DNA of 64,000 bases, taken from assembly GCF_011927665.1 (NCBI RefSeq), contig NZ_JAATJA010000001.1:477019-541018 (forward strand), read 5' to 3'. Shown here in pieces: positions 7,385 through 16,253 of this stretch; position 1 is the stretch's first letter; each line of letters opens with the position of its first letter. The notes beneath the pieces were generated by a model. That model was not told where the DNA came from. It did not search any database and worked only from the letters and a program-made list of their open reading frames with translations. The position numbers and the translations under genes are program-made. Source of the DNA: Desulfobaculum xiamenense. GTDB taxonomy: Bacteria > Desulfobacterota > Desulfovibrionia > Desulfovibrionales > Desulfovibrionaceae.

Positions 7385-9003
7385 GCGGAGGGAACGTGAT
7401 CGGGCAAAGGAAGATGTCGCTGGGCATGGCCGCACTTGCGGCTTTTAGTTTTGTTGCAGGTGTGGCCTACAATCCGCATATGTTCGCGCTCCCTGCTGGG
7501 TGGGTTGTGCTGTGCGCGGTTATCATGGCGCTTGTTCATACTGCGCTAACTGTCGTATTCGGCAGGATTCCGTACTTTCGTGGCGCGTTTTTTCCGCTAC
7601 TGCATGTTTCCTGTTGCGCTGGAGCCTATTTCTATATCGTATTCGGCGTCACGGTGAATTACGATTCCATTGCATGGCTTCTTGAGGCGGATGGGTTCGA
7701 GGTCAACAGCTTCCTGACGTGGAAATTGGCGGTGCTGCTGGCGTTTGGCGTCGGCCTTGGCGTGATTCACGCGCGCCTTGCACGGGTGCTGGATGCGCTA
7801 CCTGTGCGCCGGTACTGCGTACTTGTGCTGGCCGTGCTTGGCGTGACGGCGATTGCCTATCGCGGAAGCTGGTTCATGCTGCAACAGCTGGATCGACAGA
7901 CGGTGCGCGAGGCGATTGCCATGCAGCGCATCATGCCCATTTCCATTCCCAAGGCGCTACGCATGTATGTGCATGAGGAGCGCAAGATCGAGGAGATGCT
8001 CAACCTGCCGAGTCCGGCCGAATTGACCTCCGAGGCCGTGGGTGAAGAGAAGCGGCCCGTCGTCGTCTTTGTCATCGGCGAGAGTGCCCAGGCCCAGCAT
8101 TTTGGCATCAACGGCTACGAGCGCGATACGACTCCGAAGCTCGCGGCGGAACAGAATCTTCTCAATTTTGGCGTCTGCCAGGCCTATGCGAATACGACGC
8201 GCAAGGCGCTCATCGGCATGCTGACGGATGCGACCCTTGGCAGGCGCAAGCCAAGCTGTGGTTCGTTCATTCATGTCTATAACAAGCATGGCTATGGGAC
8301 GCATTTCTTCTCCGTGCAGAACAAGCTTGGACGGAGTGGACACCTGACCGATGCGCTCGTGGCGTGCTCCGATGATGTTCGCTACATGCACGGGACGGAT
8401 CATGTGCTGCTGGAGCCGCTTAAGGAAGTGCTTGATGCCCGTAATGGCGGCGAGCTTGTCCTGCTGCATATGCGTGGTTCGCACTTTTCGTACCGTGAGG
8501 ACTATACGGACGAATTTCGCAAATTCGTTCCTGATGACTACGGCAATGAAAATCTGGCGAAATATCGGAATGAAGTCATCAATGCCTACGATAATTCGAT
8601 CGTGAAGACTGATGATTTCCTGTACTCGATCATTTCCATGCTTCGCGACAGGAATGCTGTTGTGGTCTATACATCCGATCATGGAGACTCTCTCGGTAAA
8701 CGTGGCGTGTTCCTGCACGGCGTGACCATTTCCGATGAGCAGTTCAATGTTCCATTCCTCGTGTGGTACAGCAACGCCTATGCGGCGGCCTTCCCCGAGA
8801 GCGTGCGAAGCCTTGCCGCCAGCGTGGGCGGAAAGGTGACTCACGACAACATCTTCCACACGATGATCGGCCTCGGCGGGATTCGTTCGGATAGTGTCAG
8901 CCTTCCTCTTGATCTTGCCCATGCCAAGGCGTCTCCCTCGGATGCGTCCATTGCGGTGCGGGAGGGGGAGGGCGCTCCTACGGATGGAGCCGAGGTCCAG
9001 TAG
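7381..9003 (+). CDS. Phosphoethanolamine transferase, EptA-like
   Basis: A 540-residue inner-membrane enzyme that moves phosphoethanolamine from phosphatidylethanolamine to an envelope acceptor, probably lipid A. Residues ~1-190 hold about five hydrophobic segments. The rest is a periplasmic sulfatase-fold domain with VVVFVIGESAQAQHFGINGY and YERDTTPKL, a nucleophile-region Thr in ANTTRKALIGMLTD, and the metal-binding YTSDHGDSLGKRG. The classical EptA nucleophile region is more SxP/Cys-rich, so this is a divergent branch and the acceptor is uncertain. ATG at 7381 overlaps the dgkA stop. The AT-richer codon use than in neighbouring genes may indicate acquisition. Confidence 0.82.
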   Translation: MSGGNVIGQRKMSLGMAALAAFSFVAGVAYNPHMFALPAGWVVLCAVIMALVHTALTVVFGRIPYFRGAFFPLLHVSCCAGAYFYIVFGVTVNYDSIAWLLEADGFEVNSFLTWKLAVLLAFGVGLGVIHARLARVLDALPVRRYCVLVLAVLGVTAIAYRGSWFMLQQLDRQTVREAIAMQRIMPISIPKALRMYVHEERKIEEMLNLPSPAELTSEAVGEEKRPVVVFVIGESAQAQHFGINGYERDTTPKLAAEQNLLNFGVCQAYANTTRKALIGMLTDATLGRRKPSCGSFIHVYNKHGYGTHFFSVQNKLGRSGHLTDALVACSDDVRYMHGTDHVLLEPLKEVLDARNGGELVLLHMRGSHFSYREDYTDEFRKFVPDDYGNENLAKYRNEVINAYDNSIVKTDDFLYSIISMLRDRNAVVVYTSDHGDSLGKRGVFLHGVTISDEQFNVPFLVWYSNAYAAAFPESVRSLAASVGGKVTHDNIFHTMIGLGGIRSDSVSLPLDLAHAKASPSDASIAVREGEGAPTDGAEVQ

Positions 9004-9042
9004 GCGGAGTCTGCTGTTTGCTTGATGTTCTCACGATAACGA

Positions 9043-9070
9043 AGGGGCTTCGACACACGTCGAAGCCCCT
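9043..9070 (+). terminator. Hairpin after phosphoethanolamine transferase
   Basis: A 12-bp perfect stem (AGGGGCTTCGAC with GTCGAAGCCCCT) and a 4-nt loop, with no clear T-run after it. It is likely a terminator or a stabilising 3' hairpin. Confidence 0.55.
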
Positions 9071-9108
9071 CATGATATGCGCGATGGCGCGGCATGCTGG
9101 AGGTTTTC

Positions 9109-10020
9109 ATGGTGGATTTCGACAAGGTGCGGACCTATCCCATTGCCGAGCGTGACAACAAGTTCACGCTGGACATGATGATCGATCCCGCGCGGTATCT
9201 GGCGGCGGGCATCGAGAACATGGATGCGCTGGCGGACGCCGTGGTTCGCGCCAAGCGCAAGGGGCGGCGCGTGGTGGTCATGATGGGCGGTGCCGTGATC
9301 AAGGAAGGCTGCGGAGCGCTGCTCATCGACCTCATGGAGAAGGGCGTCATCGACCACATCGCGGGAAACGGCGCGGTGTCCATCCACGACTTCGAGATAG
9401 CGCTCATCGGCCAGACCTCGGAGAACGTCCAGAACGGCCTGCGCGACGGCAGTTTCGGCATGGCCGAGGAAACCGGCGCGATGATGAACCTCGCCATCCG
9501 CGACGCGGCGGCAAAAGGGGAGGGCTACGGCCACGGCATCGGGCGCATGATCGCCGAGCGGGAGTTGCCGTTCAGAGATTCGAGCGTGCTGTACAATGCC
9601 TACCGGCTGGGCATTCCGGCCACCATCCACGTGGCCGTGGGCGGAGACATCATCCACCAGCATCCCCTGTGCGACGGCGCTGCGCTTGGCACGGCGTCCT
9701 ATACGGATTTCCGGATCATCACCGACACCGTCGCCGCCATGGCCGAGGGCGTGCTGCTGAACATCGGTTCCGCCGTGCTCATGCCCGAGGTCTTCCTCAA
9801 GGCGCTGACCGTGGCCCGCAATGTCGGGCACGACGTGGCTCGGTTCACCACCGCCAATTTCGATTTCCTCGATATGTATCGCCCCCGCACCCGCGTGCTC
9901 CAGTGGCCCGAGGCCCTTGGCTGCACCGGCATCGACATCCGGGGCGGTCATCGCGACACGGTTCCGGCCCTGCATCGGGGCATTGTGAACCACGAGCTTT
10001 TTGAGCCGAATCCGCGCTAG
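9109..10020 (+). CDS. Deoxyhypusine synthase-like protein of unknown reaction
   Basis: A 303-residue protein resembling bacterial proteins annotated as deoxyhypusine synthase-like (NAD-binding Rossmann-type fold). Conserved-looking blocks are MMGGAVIKEGCGALLIDLM, GNGAVSIHDFEIAL, QTSENVQNGLRDGSFGMAEE and HVAVGGDIIHQHP. The GGG-x-x-KHH active-site lysine motif of genuine deoxyhypusine synthase is not visible, so the reaction is probably different or the match is only structural. ATG at 9109 has TGGAGG 5 nt upstream and is preferred over ATG at 9094. It stands alone between a terminator and the convergent argP gene. Confidence 0.5.
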   Translation: MVDFDKVRTYPIAERDNKFTLDMMIDPARYLAAGIENMDALADAVVRAKRKGRRVVVMMGGAVIKEGCGALLIDLMEKGVIDHIAGNGAVSIHDFEIALIGQTSENVQNGLRDGSFGMAEETGAMMNLAIRDAAAKGEGYGHGIGRMIAERELPFRDSSVLYNAYRLGIPATIHVAVGGDIIHQHPLCDGAALGTASYTDFRIITDTVAAMAEGVLLNIGSAVLMPEVFLKALTVARNVGHDVARFTTANFDFLDMYRPRTRVLQWPEALGCTGIDIRGGHRDTVPALHRGIVNHELFEPNPR

Positions 10021-10102
10021 CCGTTTCGGCCTTTCGGTCATCCGTCGGTGAATGCTCCGGCGGATGACCGCATTTCCTTCTCGCCTGCCCCGGATTTCCT
10101 CT

Positions 10103-10993
10103 CTACTGCGGCAGCACCTTGCGCGCGTGCCGCACCACGAGCTCCGTCAGTCTGTCCACCATGTCCACCTTGAGCCCCCACGTGTGCCAGTGGAGTTTCA
10201 GTTCGATGGTCCTGTCCGGGGCGATGTTCACGAGCATGCCCTCGTCCAGTTCGTCCAGTACCTGCAATTCCGGCACGAGTGTGTAGGCCATGCCGCGCAT
10301 GGTGGCCTCCACGAAGGCTTCGGACGACGGCATGATGTGGAAGGGCGTGTCCCCGAGCGTCAGCCCGTAATGCTTTTCCAGAAAACGGAAGTGGAGCTCG
10401 TCTTTGCGGTTGAAGATCACCGCCGGGGCGCGGGTCAGCTTCGCGGCTGTGACGCCGCCACCGAACCAGCGCTGCGCGAAGTCCGGGGCCGCCACGAGAA
10501 CGTAGCGCATGCGCCCGAGGTACTCGGTGCGTCCGCCCTGCACTGGGGTGGGGTGCGTGCCCACGCAGGCCACCACCTCGCCGCGCCGCAGGAGTTGGTG
10601 TGTGTTTTCCTGATCCTCCAGTACGAGATCCAGCAGTACGCCGTGGCGGAAGGCCATGGGGGCCACGGCTTCGAGGAACCACGTCGCAAGGCTGTCCGCG
10701 TGCACGCCCACGGACAGCGTGACCGGGCCTTCTTCAAGCTCCGGCGAGAGTTCCGCGAGGGTCTGCTCCTCCAGTAGCTTCACCTGCTCGAAGTGCCGCA
10801 AGAGCTTGCGGCCCGCGTCCGTCGGTGTGACGGGCGTTCCCCGCACCACCAGAGCCTGCCCCATCCGCTCCTCCAGGAGCTTCACCCGTTGCGAAACCGC
10901 AGACTGCGTGATGTGTAGCACGCGCGCGGCGTTCTCGAACCCCTGTTCGCGGACGACGACCGTAAGCGCTTCAAGAAGCTTGTAATCCAGCAT
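10103..10993 (-). CDS. argP: LysR-type regulator ArgP/LysG
   Basis: A 296-residue LysR regulator: an N-terminal winged HTH (LEALTVVVREQGFENAARVL then HITQSAVSQRVKLLEE, residues ~8-45) and a C-terminal effector-binding domain. It pairs divergently with a LysE/ArgO exporter 111 nt away, the classic arrangement in which the regulator senses Lys/Arg and activates export. The HTH sequence is typical of the ArgP/IciA/LysG group. The start ATG at 10993 is the only one that keeps the HTH intact. Confidence 0.9.
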   Translation of the reverse strand: MLDYKLLEALTVVVREQGFENAARVLHITQSAVSQRVKLLEERMGQALVVRGTPVTPTDAGRKLLRHFEQVKLLEEQTLAELSPELEEGPVTLSVGVHADSLATWFLEAVAPMAFRHGVLLDLVLEDQENTHQLLRRGEVVACVGTHPTPVQGGRTEYLGRMRYVLVAAPDFAQRWFGGGVTAAKLTRAPAVIFNRKDELHFRFLEKHYGLTLGDTPFHIMPSSEAFVEATMRGMAYTLVPELQVLDELDEGMLVNIAPDRTIELKLHWHTWGLKVDMVDRLTELVVRHARKVLPQ

Positions 10994-11104
10994 TGGGCAC
11001 CATTAGCGTTTCTTATGACCAATTAATAAAATTAGTTTTACTGATGAATGTGAATACCGTAGTGTCCGAAACCGGTCAAACACTTTGAGGAGGATCGAGA
11101 GAAA
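10994..11104. promoter_or_regulatory. argP-argO divergent control region
   Basis: An AT-rich 111-nt gap between the divergent regulator and exporter genes. It contains ATTAATAAAATTAGTTT (about 11020-11036), where a LysR T-N11-A type operator would be expected. An AGGAGG-type ribosome site for argO lies at about 11089-11095. Exact promoter boxes are not clear. Confidence 0.45.
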
Positions 11105-11722
11105 ATGGTTCTGATGCCGTTTCTTCATGGGCTTGGGACGGGAGCCGGTCTGATCGTCGCCATTGGCGCGCAGAACGCGTTCGTCCTGTCGCAGGGACTC
11201 AGGAGAAATTATACCATGCAGATCGCGCTGCTGTGCAGCATGTGCGACGCGCTGCTCATCACCATCGGCGTTTCCGGAGTGGGAACGCTCGTGGTGCAGA
11301 ATCCCGGTCTGGCGAGTTTTGCCGCATGGGGCGGTGCCGCCTTTTTGGCGTGGTACGGATTCGGTTCGCTGCGCTCGGCGTTTTCCGGGGCGGCGATGGA
11401 TCTGGAGGAGGGACAGGCCCGGTCGCTGCGATCGGTGCTGCTGGCCACGCTGGGCGTGACCTTCCTGAATCCTCACACCTATCTCGACACCATCGTGCTG
11501 CTGGGGTCCATCGGCGGGCAATTCCCGGGGCATGGGCGTTTTCTCTTCGGAGCGGGTGCCGTTTCCGCCTCGCTCATCTGGTTCTTCACGCTGAGCTTCG
11601 GGGCGCGGCTGCTTGCACCGCTGTTTCGCAATCCCAAGGCTTGGCAGGTGCTTGACCTCATCATCTGTTCCATCATGTGGGCGATAGCCGCCTCGTTGAT
11701 CAGGGGCCAACTGGCCGCCTGA
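11105..11722 (+). CDS. argO: Basic amino acid exporter, LysE/ArgO family
   Basis: A 205-residue inner-membrane exporter of lysine or arginine. The LysE-family start is clear (HGLGTGAGLIVAIGAQNAFV then LSQGLRRN), and the family motif TFLNPHTYLDT lies in the central loop near residue 120. About six hydrophobic segments are visible. A strong GAGGAGG-like ribosome site precedes ATG 11105. It is divergent from argP, which probably activates it when lysine or arginine accumulates, and a terminator follows directly. Confidence 0.92.
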   Translation: MVLMPFLHGLGTGAGLIVAIGAQNAFVLSQGLRRNYTMQIALLCSMCDALLITIGVSGVGTLVVQNPGLASFAAWGGAAFLAWYGFGSLRSAFSGAAMDLEEGQARSLRSVLLATLGVTFLNPHTYLDTIVLLGSIGGQFPGHGRFLFGAGAVSASLIWFFTLSFGARLLAPLFRNPKAWQVLDLIICSIMWAIAASLIRGQLAA

Positions 11723-11754
11723 TCCGACGCGGATTGGATACGCAAACCGGATCG

Positions 11755-11790
11755 AAAAGGGACTCTGGCGGACACCAGAGTCCCTTTTCA
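11755..11790 (+). terminator. Terminator after argO
   Basis: A 14-bp stem (AAAAGGGACTCTGG with CCAGAGTCCCTTTT) around a 6-nt loop; it can act on both strands. Confidence 0.88.
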
Positions 11791-11882
11791 TTTGGTTTGA
11801 CGATGGCGACGGTATTGACTTTCGGCTCGATTCGGCGACACTTCCTCCCTGTTTCGTCAACCGATTCGCAAAGGATGCCGCC

Positions 11883-13271
11883 ATGTTCGCACCAGAAATC
11901 CACGCGGCGCGCCGTCGCGCACTGCTCGAATCCGGGCTTTCCGGCATTGCCGTCTTCCCCGGCAATGTCGAGGCGCCCATGAACTATCTCGACAACTGCT
12001 ATCCCTTCCGTCAGGACAGCACCTTCCTCTACTATTTCGGTCACGACCTTCCGGGCCTGTGGGGCACGGTGGATTTCGACGCGGGCGAGTGCGCCCTGTG
12101 GGGCGAAGACGCCACCATGGACGACATCATCTGGTCCGGCCCCGTGCCGAGTGTGGCGGAGCGCGCCGCGCGTGTCGGTGCCGAGCGCCACGGCAGTCTC
12201 GCCGGTTTGGCGGATTTCGTCCGCGAGGCGCAGCGACAGGGCCGGGCGGTCCACTTCCTGCCCCAGTACCGCGCCGAGAATCGCGAACGGCTTGAGGCGT
12301 TGACGGGCATTCCCGCCGCGCGGCAGGCCGAGGGCGTGTCGCGTGAGCTGTCCGTCGCCGTTGTGGACCAGCGCAGCGTGAAGGCTCCGGAAGAGGTGGT
12401 CGAGCTTGAGAAGGCGCAGGTCGTCTCCTACGACATGTACGCCGCCGCCATGCGCATGGCGCGCCTCGGCGTGCCCGAGCGCGAAATCGCCGGAGCCATG
12501 ATCGGCGTGGTGGCGCGCTCTGGTGCCATCCCGTCCTTTCCGCTCATCCTTTCCGTGCACGGCGAGACCCTGCACATCCGTTCGCACGCTAATATCCTTG
12601 AAGCCGGGAATCTGCTGCTCATCGACTCCGGAGCCGAATCGCCAGAGCACTATGCCTCGGACATCACGCGCGTGATTCCCGTTGGCGGACGTTTCGATGC
12701 GCGCCAGAAGTCCCTGTATTCCATCCTGCACGATGCGCAGGTGGCGGCCTGTGCGGCCTGCCGTCCGGGCGTGACCTACCGCGAGTTGCACCTCGCCACG
12801 GCCCGGCGCATCGCCGAGGGGCTGACCGCCCTTGGCATCATGAAGGGCAACCCGGCCGAGGCCGTCGAGGCGGGAGCGCATGCGCTGTTCATGCCGCACG
12901 GCCTTGGGCACATGATGGGGCTCGACGTGCACGACATGGAGAACATCGGCGAGAATCTCGTGGGCTACGGCGACGAGCTGACGCGAAGCTCGCAGTTCGG
13001 CCTGTCCGCACTGCGGCTGGCCCGCACGTTGCGCCCCGGCTTTGTGATGACCGTGGAACCCGGCATCTACTTCATCCCCGCGCTGGTGGCCAAGTGGCGC
13101 GCCGAGGGGCGAAACGAGGCGTTCATCGACTACGCCGAGGTAGAAAAGTATCTCGACTACGGCGGCATGCGCCTTGAGGACGACGTGCTCGTCACCGACG
13201 ACGGCGCGCGTGTGCTCGGCCCCGGCATTCCCAAGAGCATTGCGGACATCGAGGCCTTCATGGCCGACTGA
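11883..13271 (+). CDS. Xaa-Pro aminopeptidase-like M24 metallopeptidase
   Basis: A 462-residue cytosolic peptidase expected to remove N-terminal residues preceding proline. Residues ~1-160 form the creatinase N-domain (YLDNCYPFRQDSTFLYYFG). The pita-bread catalytic domain follows with the five metal ligands visible: LLIDSGAE, ASDITRV, PHGLGHMMGL, TVEPGIYF and RLEDDVLVT. The length matches PepP of the aminopeptidase P group. It is a single gene between two terminators. Confidence 0.9.
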   Translation: MFAPEIHAARRRALLESGLSGIAVFPGNVEAPMNYLDNCYPFRQDSTFLYYFGHDLPGLWGTVDFDAGECALWGEDATMDDIIWSGPVPSVAERAARVGAERHGSLAGLADFVREAQRQGRAVHFLPQYRAENRERLEALTGIPAARQAEGVSRELSVAVVDQRSVKAPEEVVELEKAQVVSYDMYAAAMRMARLGVPEREIAGAMIGVVARSGAIPSFPLILSVHGETLHIRSHANILEAGNLLLIDSGAESPEHYASDITRVIPVGGRFDARQKSLYSILHDAQVAACAACRPGVTYRELHLATARRIAEGLTALGIMKGNPAEAVEAGAHALFMPHGLGHMMGLDVHDMENIGENLVGYGDELTRSSQFGLSALRLARTLRPGFVMTVEPGIYFIPALVAKWRAEGRNEAFIDYAEVEKYLDYGGMRLEDDVLVTDDGARVLGPGIPKSIADIEAFMAD

Positions 13272-13299
13272 TCTGCGCGAACTCTCCATTTTCCGGGCA

Positions 13300-13333
13300 A
13301 GGGCGGTTCCGCTTCAGTGGGGCCGCCCTTTGT
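13300..13333 (+). terminator. Terminator after M24 peptidase
   Basis: AAGGGCGG pairs with CCGCCCTTT, with further pairing inside, and is followed by GTCGTTTT. Confidence 0.75.
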
Positions 13334-13413
13334 CGTTTTGACGCAACGGAGCCTCGGCGCTGGACAAGTGCGCATGGGACGTTCACATTGAGAGTGCGAT
13401 ATGGAGGATTGCC

Positions 13414-14478
13414 ATGCCGAGATTCCTGAAACCCATGGATGCGACGCGGGGCCGCCCGCCGGGATCCCTCGTCTTCGTTGGCGAACAGCGCGTCGAGTCG
13501 CCGAGCATCCGCATCATCCACTACGACGCCGAAAGCATCGACGAGCGCGAGCTTGGCACGCTGGAGGGTGTGGAGTGCTGCCGCGAGGCCCCGGCCGTCA
13601 CGTGGGTCAACGTGGACGGCCTGCACGACGTGGAACTCATGGGCAAGGTGCGTGACGCCTTCGGCCTGCATCCGCTGGTCATGGAGGACGTGCTGGATAC
13701 CGGCCAGCGCCCCAAGCTGGCGGAGTTCGACGGCTGCCTCGCGTTGACGGCCAAGATGCTGCGGCTGGTGCCCGAGGACGACACGGTCCATGCGGAGCAG
13801 TTGAGCCTTGTGCTCGGCAGGAACTGGCTTTTGACCTTTCAGGAGCTTCCGGGTGACGTCTTCGATCCCGTGCGCGAGCGGTTGCGCCGCAACCGTGGAC
13901 GTATCCGGAAACTTGGGGCGGATTATCTGGCCTATGCGTTGCTTGATGTGGTCATGGAGAACTACCTGCGTGTGCTGACGCACCTTGGCGAACATATCGA
14001 GTCCTTGGAGGAGGTGGTGCTTCTTACGCCGACTCCGGGCATTCTGGAATCCATCACCGGCTTCAAGATGGAACTCGGTTACATTCGCAAGGCCGCCCGG
14101 CCCACGCGGGATTTCATTCAGGCGCTTTCGCATCTCGATACGGAATTCGTTTCGGACGATCTCGCACCGTTTCTGCGTGATCTCTATGACCTGAGCGAGC
14201 ACGTCAACGAGGCCATAGACGCATACTCGGCGATGCTTTCAGACTATATCGCCATATACAATTCCAATGTCGGCAACAGGCTGAACGACATAATGAAGTT
14301 TCTGACGATGTTCTCGTCCATATTCATTCCATTGGCATTTATTGCCGGAGTGTACGGGATGAACTTCGACAATATTCCGGAACTGCATTATCGGTATGGA
14401 TATTTCGTCTTCTGGGGCCTCATCGTGCTGGTCGTCCTCGGCATGCTGCGCTTCTTTCGCAGCAAGGGATGGCTGTAG
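13414..14478 (+). CDS. corA: Magnesium/cobalt transporter CorA
   Basis: A 354-residue CorA channel for Mg2+/Co2+. It has a long cytoplasmic N-terminal domain, then the stalk helix (HVNEAIDAYSAMLSDYIAIY then NSNVGNRLNDIMKFLT), TM1 (IFIPLAFIAGV) and the diagnostic YGMNF pore motif near residue 318. TM2 and a basic C-terminal tail (RFFRSKGWL) follow. GGAGG lies 8 nt before ATG 13414. It stands alone, bounded by terminators. Confidence 0.95.
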   Translation: MPRFLKPMDATRGRPPGSLVFVGEQRVESPSIRIIHYDAESIDERELGTLEGVECCREAPAVTWVNVDGLHDVELMGKVRDAFGLHPLVMEDVLDTGQRPKLAEFDGCLALTAKMLRLVPEDDTVHAEQLSLVLGRNWLLTFQELPGDVFDPVRERLRRNRGRIRKLGADYLAYALLDVVMENYLRVLTHLGEHIESLEEVVLLTPTPGILESITGFKMELGYIRKAARPTRDFIQALSHLDTEFVSDDLAPFLRDLYDLSEHVNEAIDAYSAMLSDYIAIYNSNVGNRLNDIMKFLTMFSSIFIPLAFIAGVYGMNFDNIPELHYRYGYFVFWGLIVLVVLGMLRFFRSKGWL

Positions 14479-14507
14479 CGGCGCTATGCTGCGTCTAGGC
14501 GAAAGGG

Positions 14508-14543
14508 AAGGGGGCGTGTCCGTGTGGACACGCCCCCTTTTCG
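14508..14543. terminator. Bidirectional terminator between corA and lysA
   Basis: A 14-bp stem (AAGGGGGCGTGTCC with GGACACGCCCCCTT) and a 4-nt loop between convergent genes, with T-rich ends on the + strand. Confidence 0.85.
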
Positions 14544-14567
14544 TTTCATGCTCGCAAACCGTCGGGA

Positions 14568-15806
14568 TCAGCGCTCGGCGGCGATGAGGTCGTCGTAGGT
14601 TTCGCGGCGACGGGCCACGGTGACGTTTTCTCCGTCCACCAGCAACTCACAGGCGCGGGGGCGGGTGTTGTAGTTGGAGCTCATGGAGAAGCCGTAGGCT
14701 CCGGCGGAGAAGCAGGCGAGCAGTTCGCCGGATTCAACGCGGGGCAGGGCGCGGTCGCGCGCGAGGAAGTCGCCGGATTCGCAGATGGGGCCGACCACGT
14801 CCACCGTAAGATCCTCGCGCCCGGCCGGGACCACCTCCGCGATGCGGTGGTAGGAGCCGTAGAGCGAGGGGCGGATGAGGTCGTTCATTGCAGCGTCCAC
14901 GATGACGAAGTGCTTGCTCGGCGTGTCCTTGGTGTAGACGACTTCGGTGACGAGGATGCCCGCGTTGCCCGCAATGCTCCGACCCGGTTCGAGGATCAGG
15001 CGCAGGGGCAGGCCGCCGAGGCGTTCGGTGAGTGCCTGACCGAATTCGGCGGGGTGGGGCGGCTCCTCCTCGTTGTAGGTGATGCCGAGGCCACCGCCGA
15101 GGTCGAGGTACTGGATGTTGATGCCCATGTCGCACAGCTTGTCGTGGAAGGCGAGAATCTTGTCCAGCGCTTCGAGAAATGGCTCCACAGAGGTGAGCTG
15201 CGAGCCGATGTGGCAGTCGATGCCCACCGGCTCCACGCCGGGGAGATCCTTGGCGCGCTGGTAGGCCGCGAGCGAGGCGTCCATGTCCAGCCCGAACTTG
15301 TTCGTCTTCATTCCCGTGGAGATGTAGGGATGGGTGCGGGGATCGACGTCTGGGTTGATGCGCAGGGAGATGCGGGCCGTGGTGCCGAGTTCCGACGCGA
15401 TTTCGCCGATGCGTTCAAGCTCCTGCATGGACTCCACGTTGAACATGAGGATGCCCGCTTCGAGGGCGGCGCGGATTTCCTCCGGGCGTTTGCCCACGCC
15501 GGAGTAGACGATGCGTCCCGGATCGACGCCCGCGGCTAGCGCGCGATACAGCTCGCCGCCGGACACGATGTCCATGCCCGCGCCCATTTCGGCCAGTAGC
15601 CGCAGCACGGAGAGGTTCGAGTTGGCCTTCACCGAGTAGCAGGTCATGTGGTCGAGCCCGGCGAAGGCCGAGTCGTAGGCCTTGAAGTGCCGGCGCAGGG
15701 TCGCGGCGGAGTAGACGTAGAGCGGAGTGCCGTATTCGCGGGCGAGGTCCGCGACGCGCACGCCTTCGGCCTTGAGTTCGCCGTTCTCGTAATTGAAGAA
15801 ATGCAT
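14568..15806 (-). CDS. lysA: Diaminopimelate decarboxylase
   Basis: A PLP-dependent enzyme converting meso-diaminopimelate to L-lysine, the last step of lysine synthesis. It has 412 residues from ATG 15806, which has GGGAGA upstream. Visible signatures are the PLP lysine in MTCYSVKANSN (near residue 55), YSGVGKRPEEI, the glycine loop YLDLGGGLGI, the EPGRSI phosphate site, and CESGDFLARDR with YGFSMSSNYN at the C-terminus. It works with dapL in this window. It is the last gene of a leftward cluster that includes a lipoprotein gene and mutS. Confidence 0.95.
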   Translation of the reverse strand: MHFFNYENGELKAEGVRVADLAREYGTPLYVYSAATLRRHFKAYDSAFAGLDHMTCYSVKANSNLSVLRLLAEMGAGMDIVSGGELYRALAAGVDPGRIVYSGVGKRPEEIRAALEAGILMFNVESMQELERIGEIASELGTTARISLRINPDVDPRTHPYISTGMKTNKFGLDMDASLAAYQRAKDLPGVEPVGIDCHIGSQLTSVEPFLEALDKILAFHDKLCDMGINIQYLDLGGGLGITYNEEEPPHPAEFGQALTERLGGLPLRLILEPGRSIAGNAGILVTEVVYTKDTPSKHFVIVDAAMNDLIRPSLYGSYHRIAEVVPAGREDLTVDVVGPICESGDFLARDRALPRVESGELLACFSAGAYGFSMSSNYNTRPRACELLVDGENVTVARRRETYDDLIAAER

Positions 15807-15826
15807 GGCGTTCTCCCTGTTGAGTG

Positions 15827-16249
15827 CTAGGGAACCATCTGCACCGCGGTGGCGGTTCCCCTGATTGCGGAGTGGATGTTCTCGGCCGTGATGCGCCACA
15901 TGAGCGGCTCGTTGCCCAGTCCGCAGGCGGAAAGGGTGAGCTTGTCAGCGGTGATGCGCAGATCCGCGCTGGCGCGGGTGAACTCGATGCGGCGGTCGGG
16001 CGTGAAGGGGCAGCCCGGGCAGTCCGCCGAGGAGAGTTCCAGATACACGCGGGCGATCTTGTCCGCTTTGCCGGTCACGTCGGCGTTGACGGTGATGCAG
16101 CCCTTTTCAAGCGTGGCGGTGGCGTTCTCGAAGGCGAAGACGTCATCGGAGAGGCGCGGTTCGGGCCACGCCTTCCTGCCGCAACCGGACAGAAGGACCG
16201 CGCATGCCAGCGCGGCGAGAATGCAGGAGACCAGTCGGGGAGTGCGCAT
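15827..16249 (-). CDS. Predicted lipoprotein
   Basis: A 140-residue envelope protein. The signal peptide ends in a lipobox (VLLSGCGRKA), with Cys23 as the predicted lipid anchor. The mature part has an immunoglobulin-like pattern of short strands and a CPGC motif (SADCPGCPF). I do not recognise a family with a known role. It lies 4 nt downstream of mutS and 20 nt upstream of lysA on the same strand, so it is probably part of that operon. Small lipoproteins next to lysA are common in related genomes, but the function is not known. Confidence 0.75.
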   Translation of the reverse strand: MRTPRLVSCILAALACAVLLSGCGRKAWPEPRLSDDVFAFENATATLEKGCITVNADVTGKADKIARVYLELSSADCPGCPFTPDRRIEFTRASADLRITADKLTLSACGLGNEPLMWRITAENIHSAIRGTATAVQMVP

Positions 16250-16253
16250 GGGA

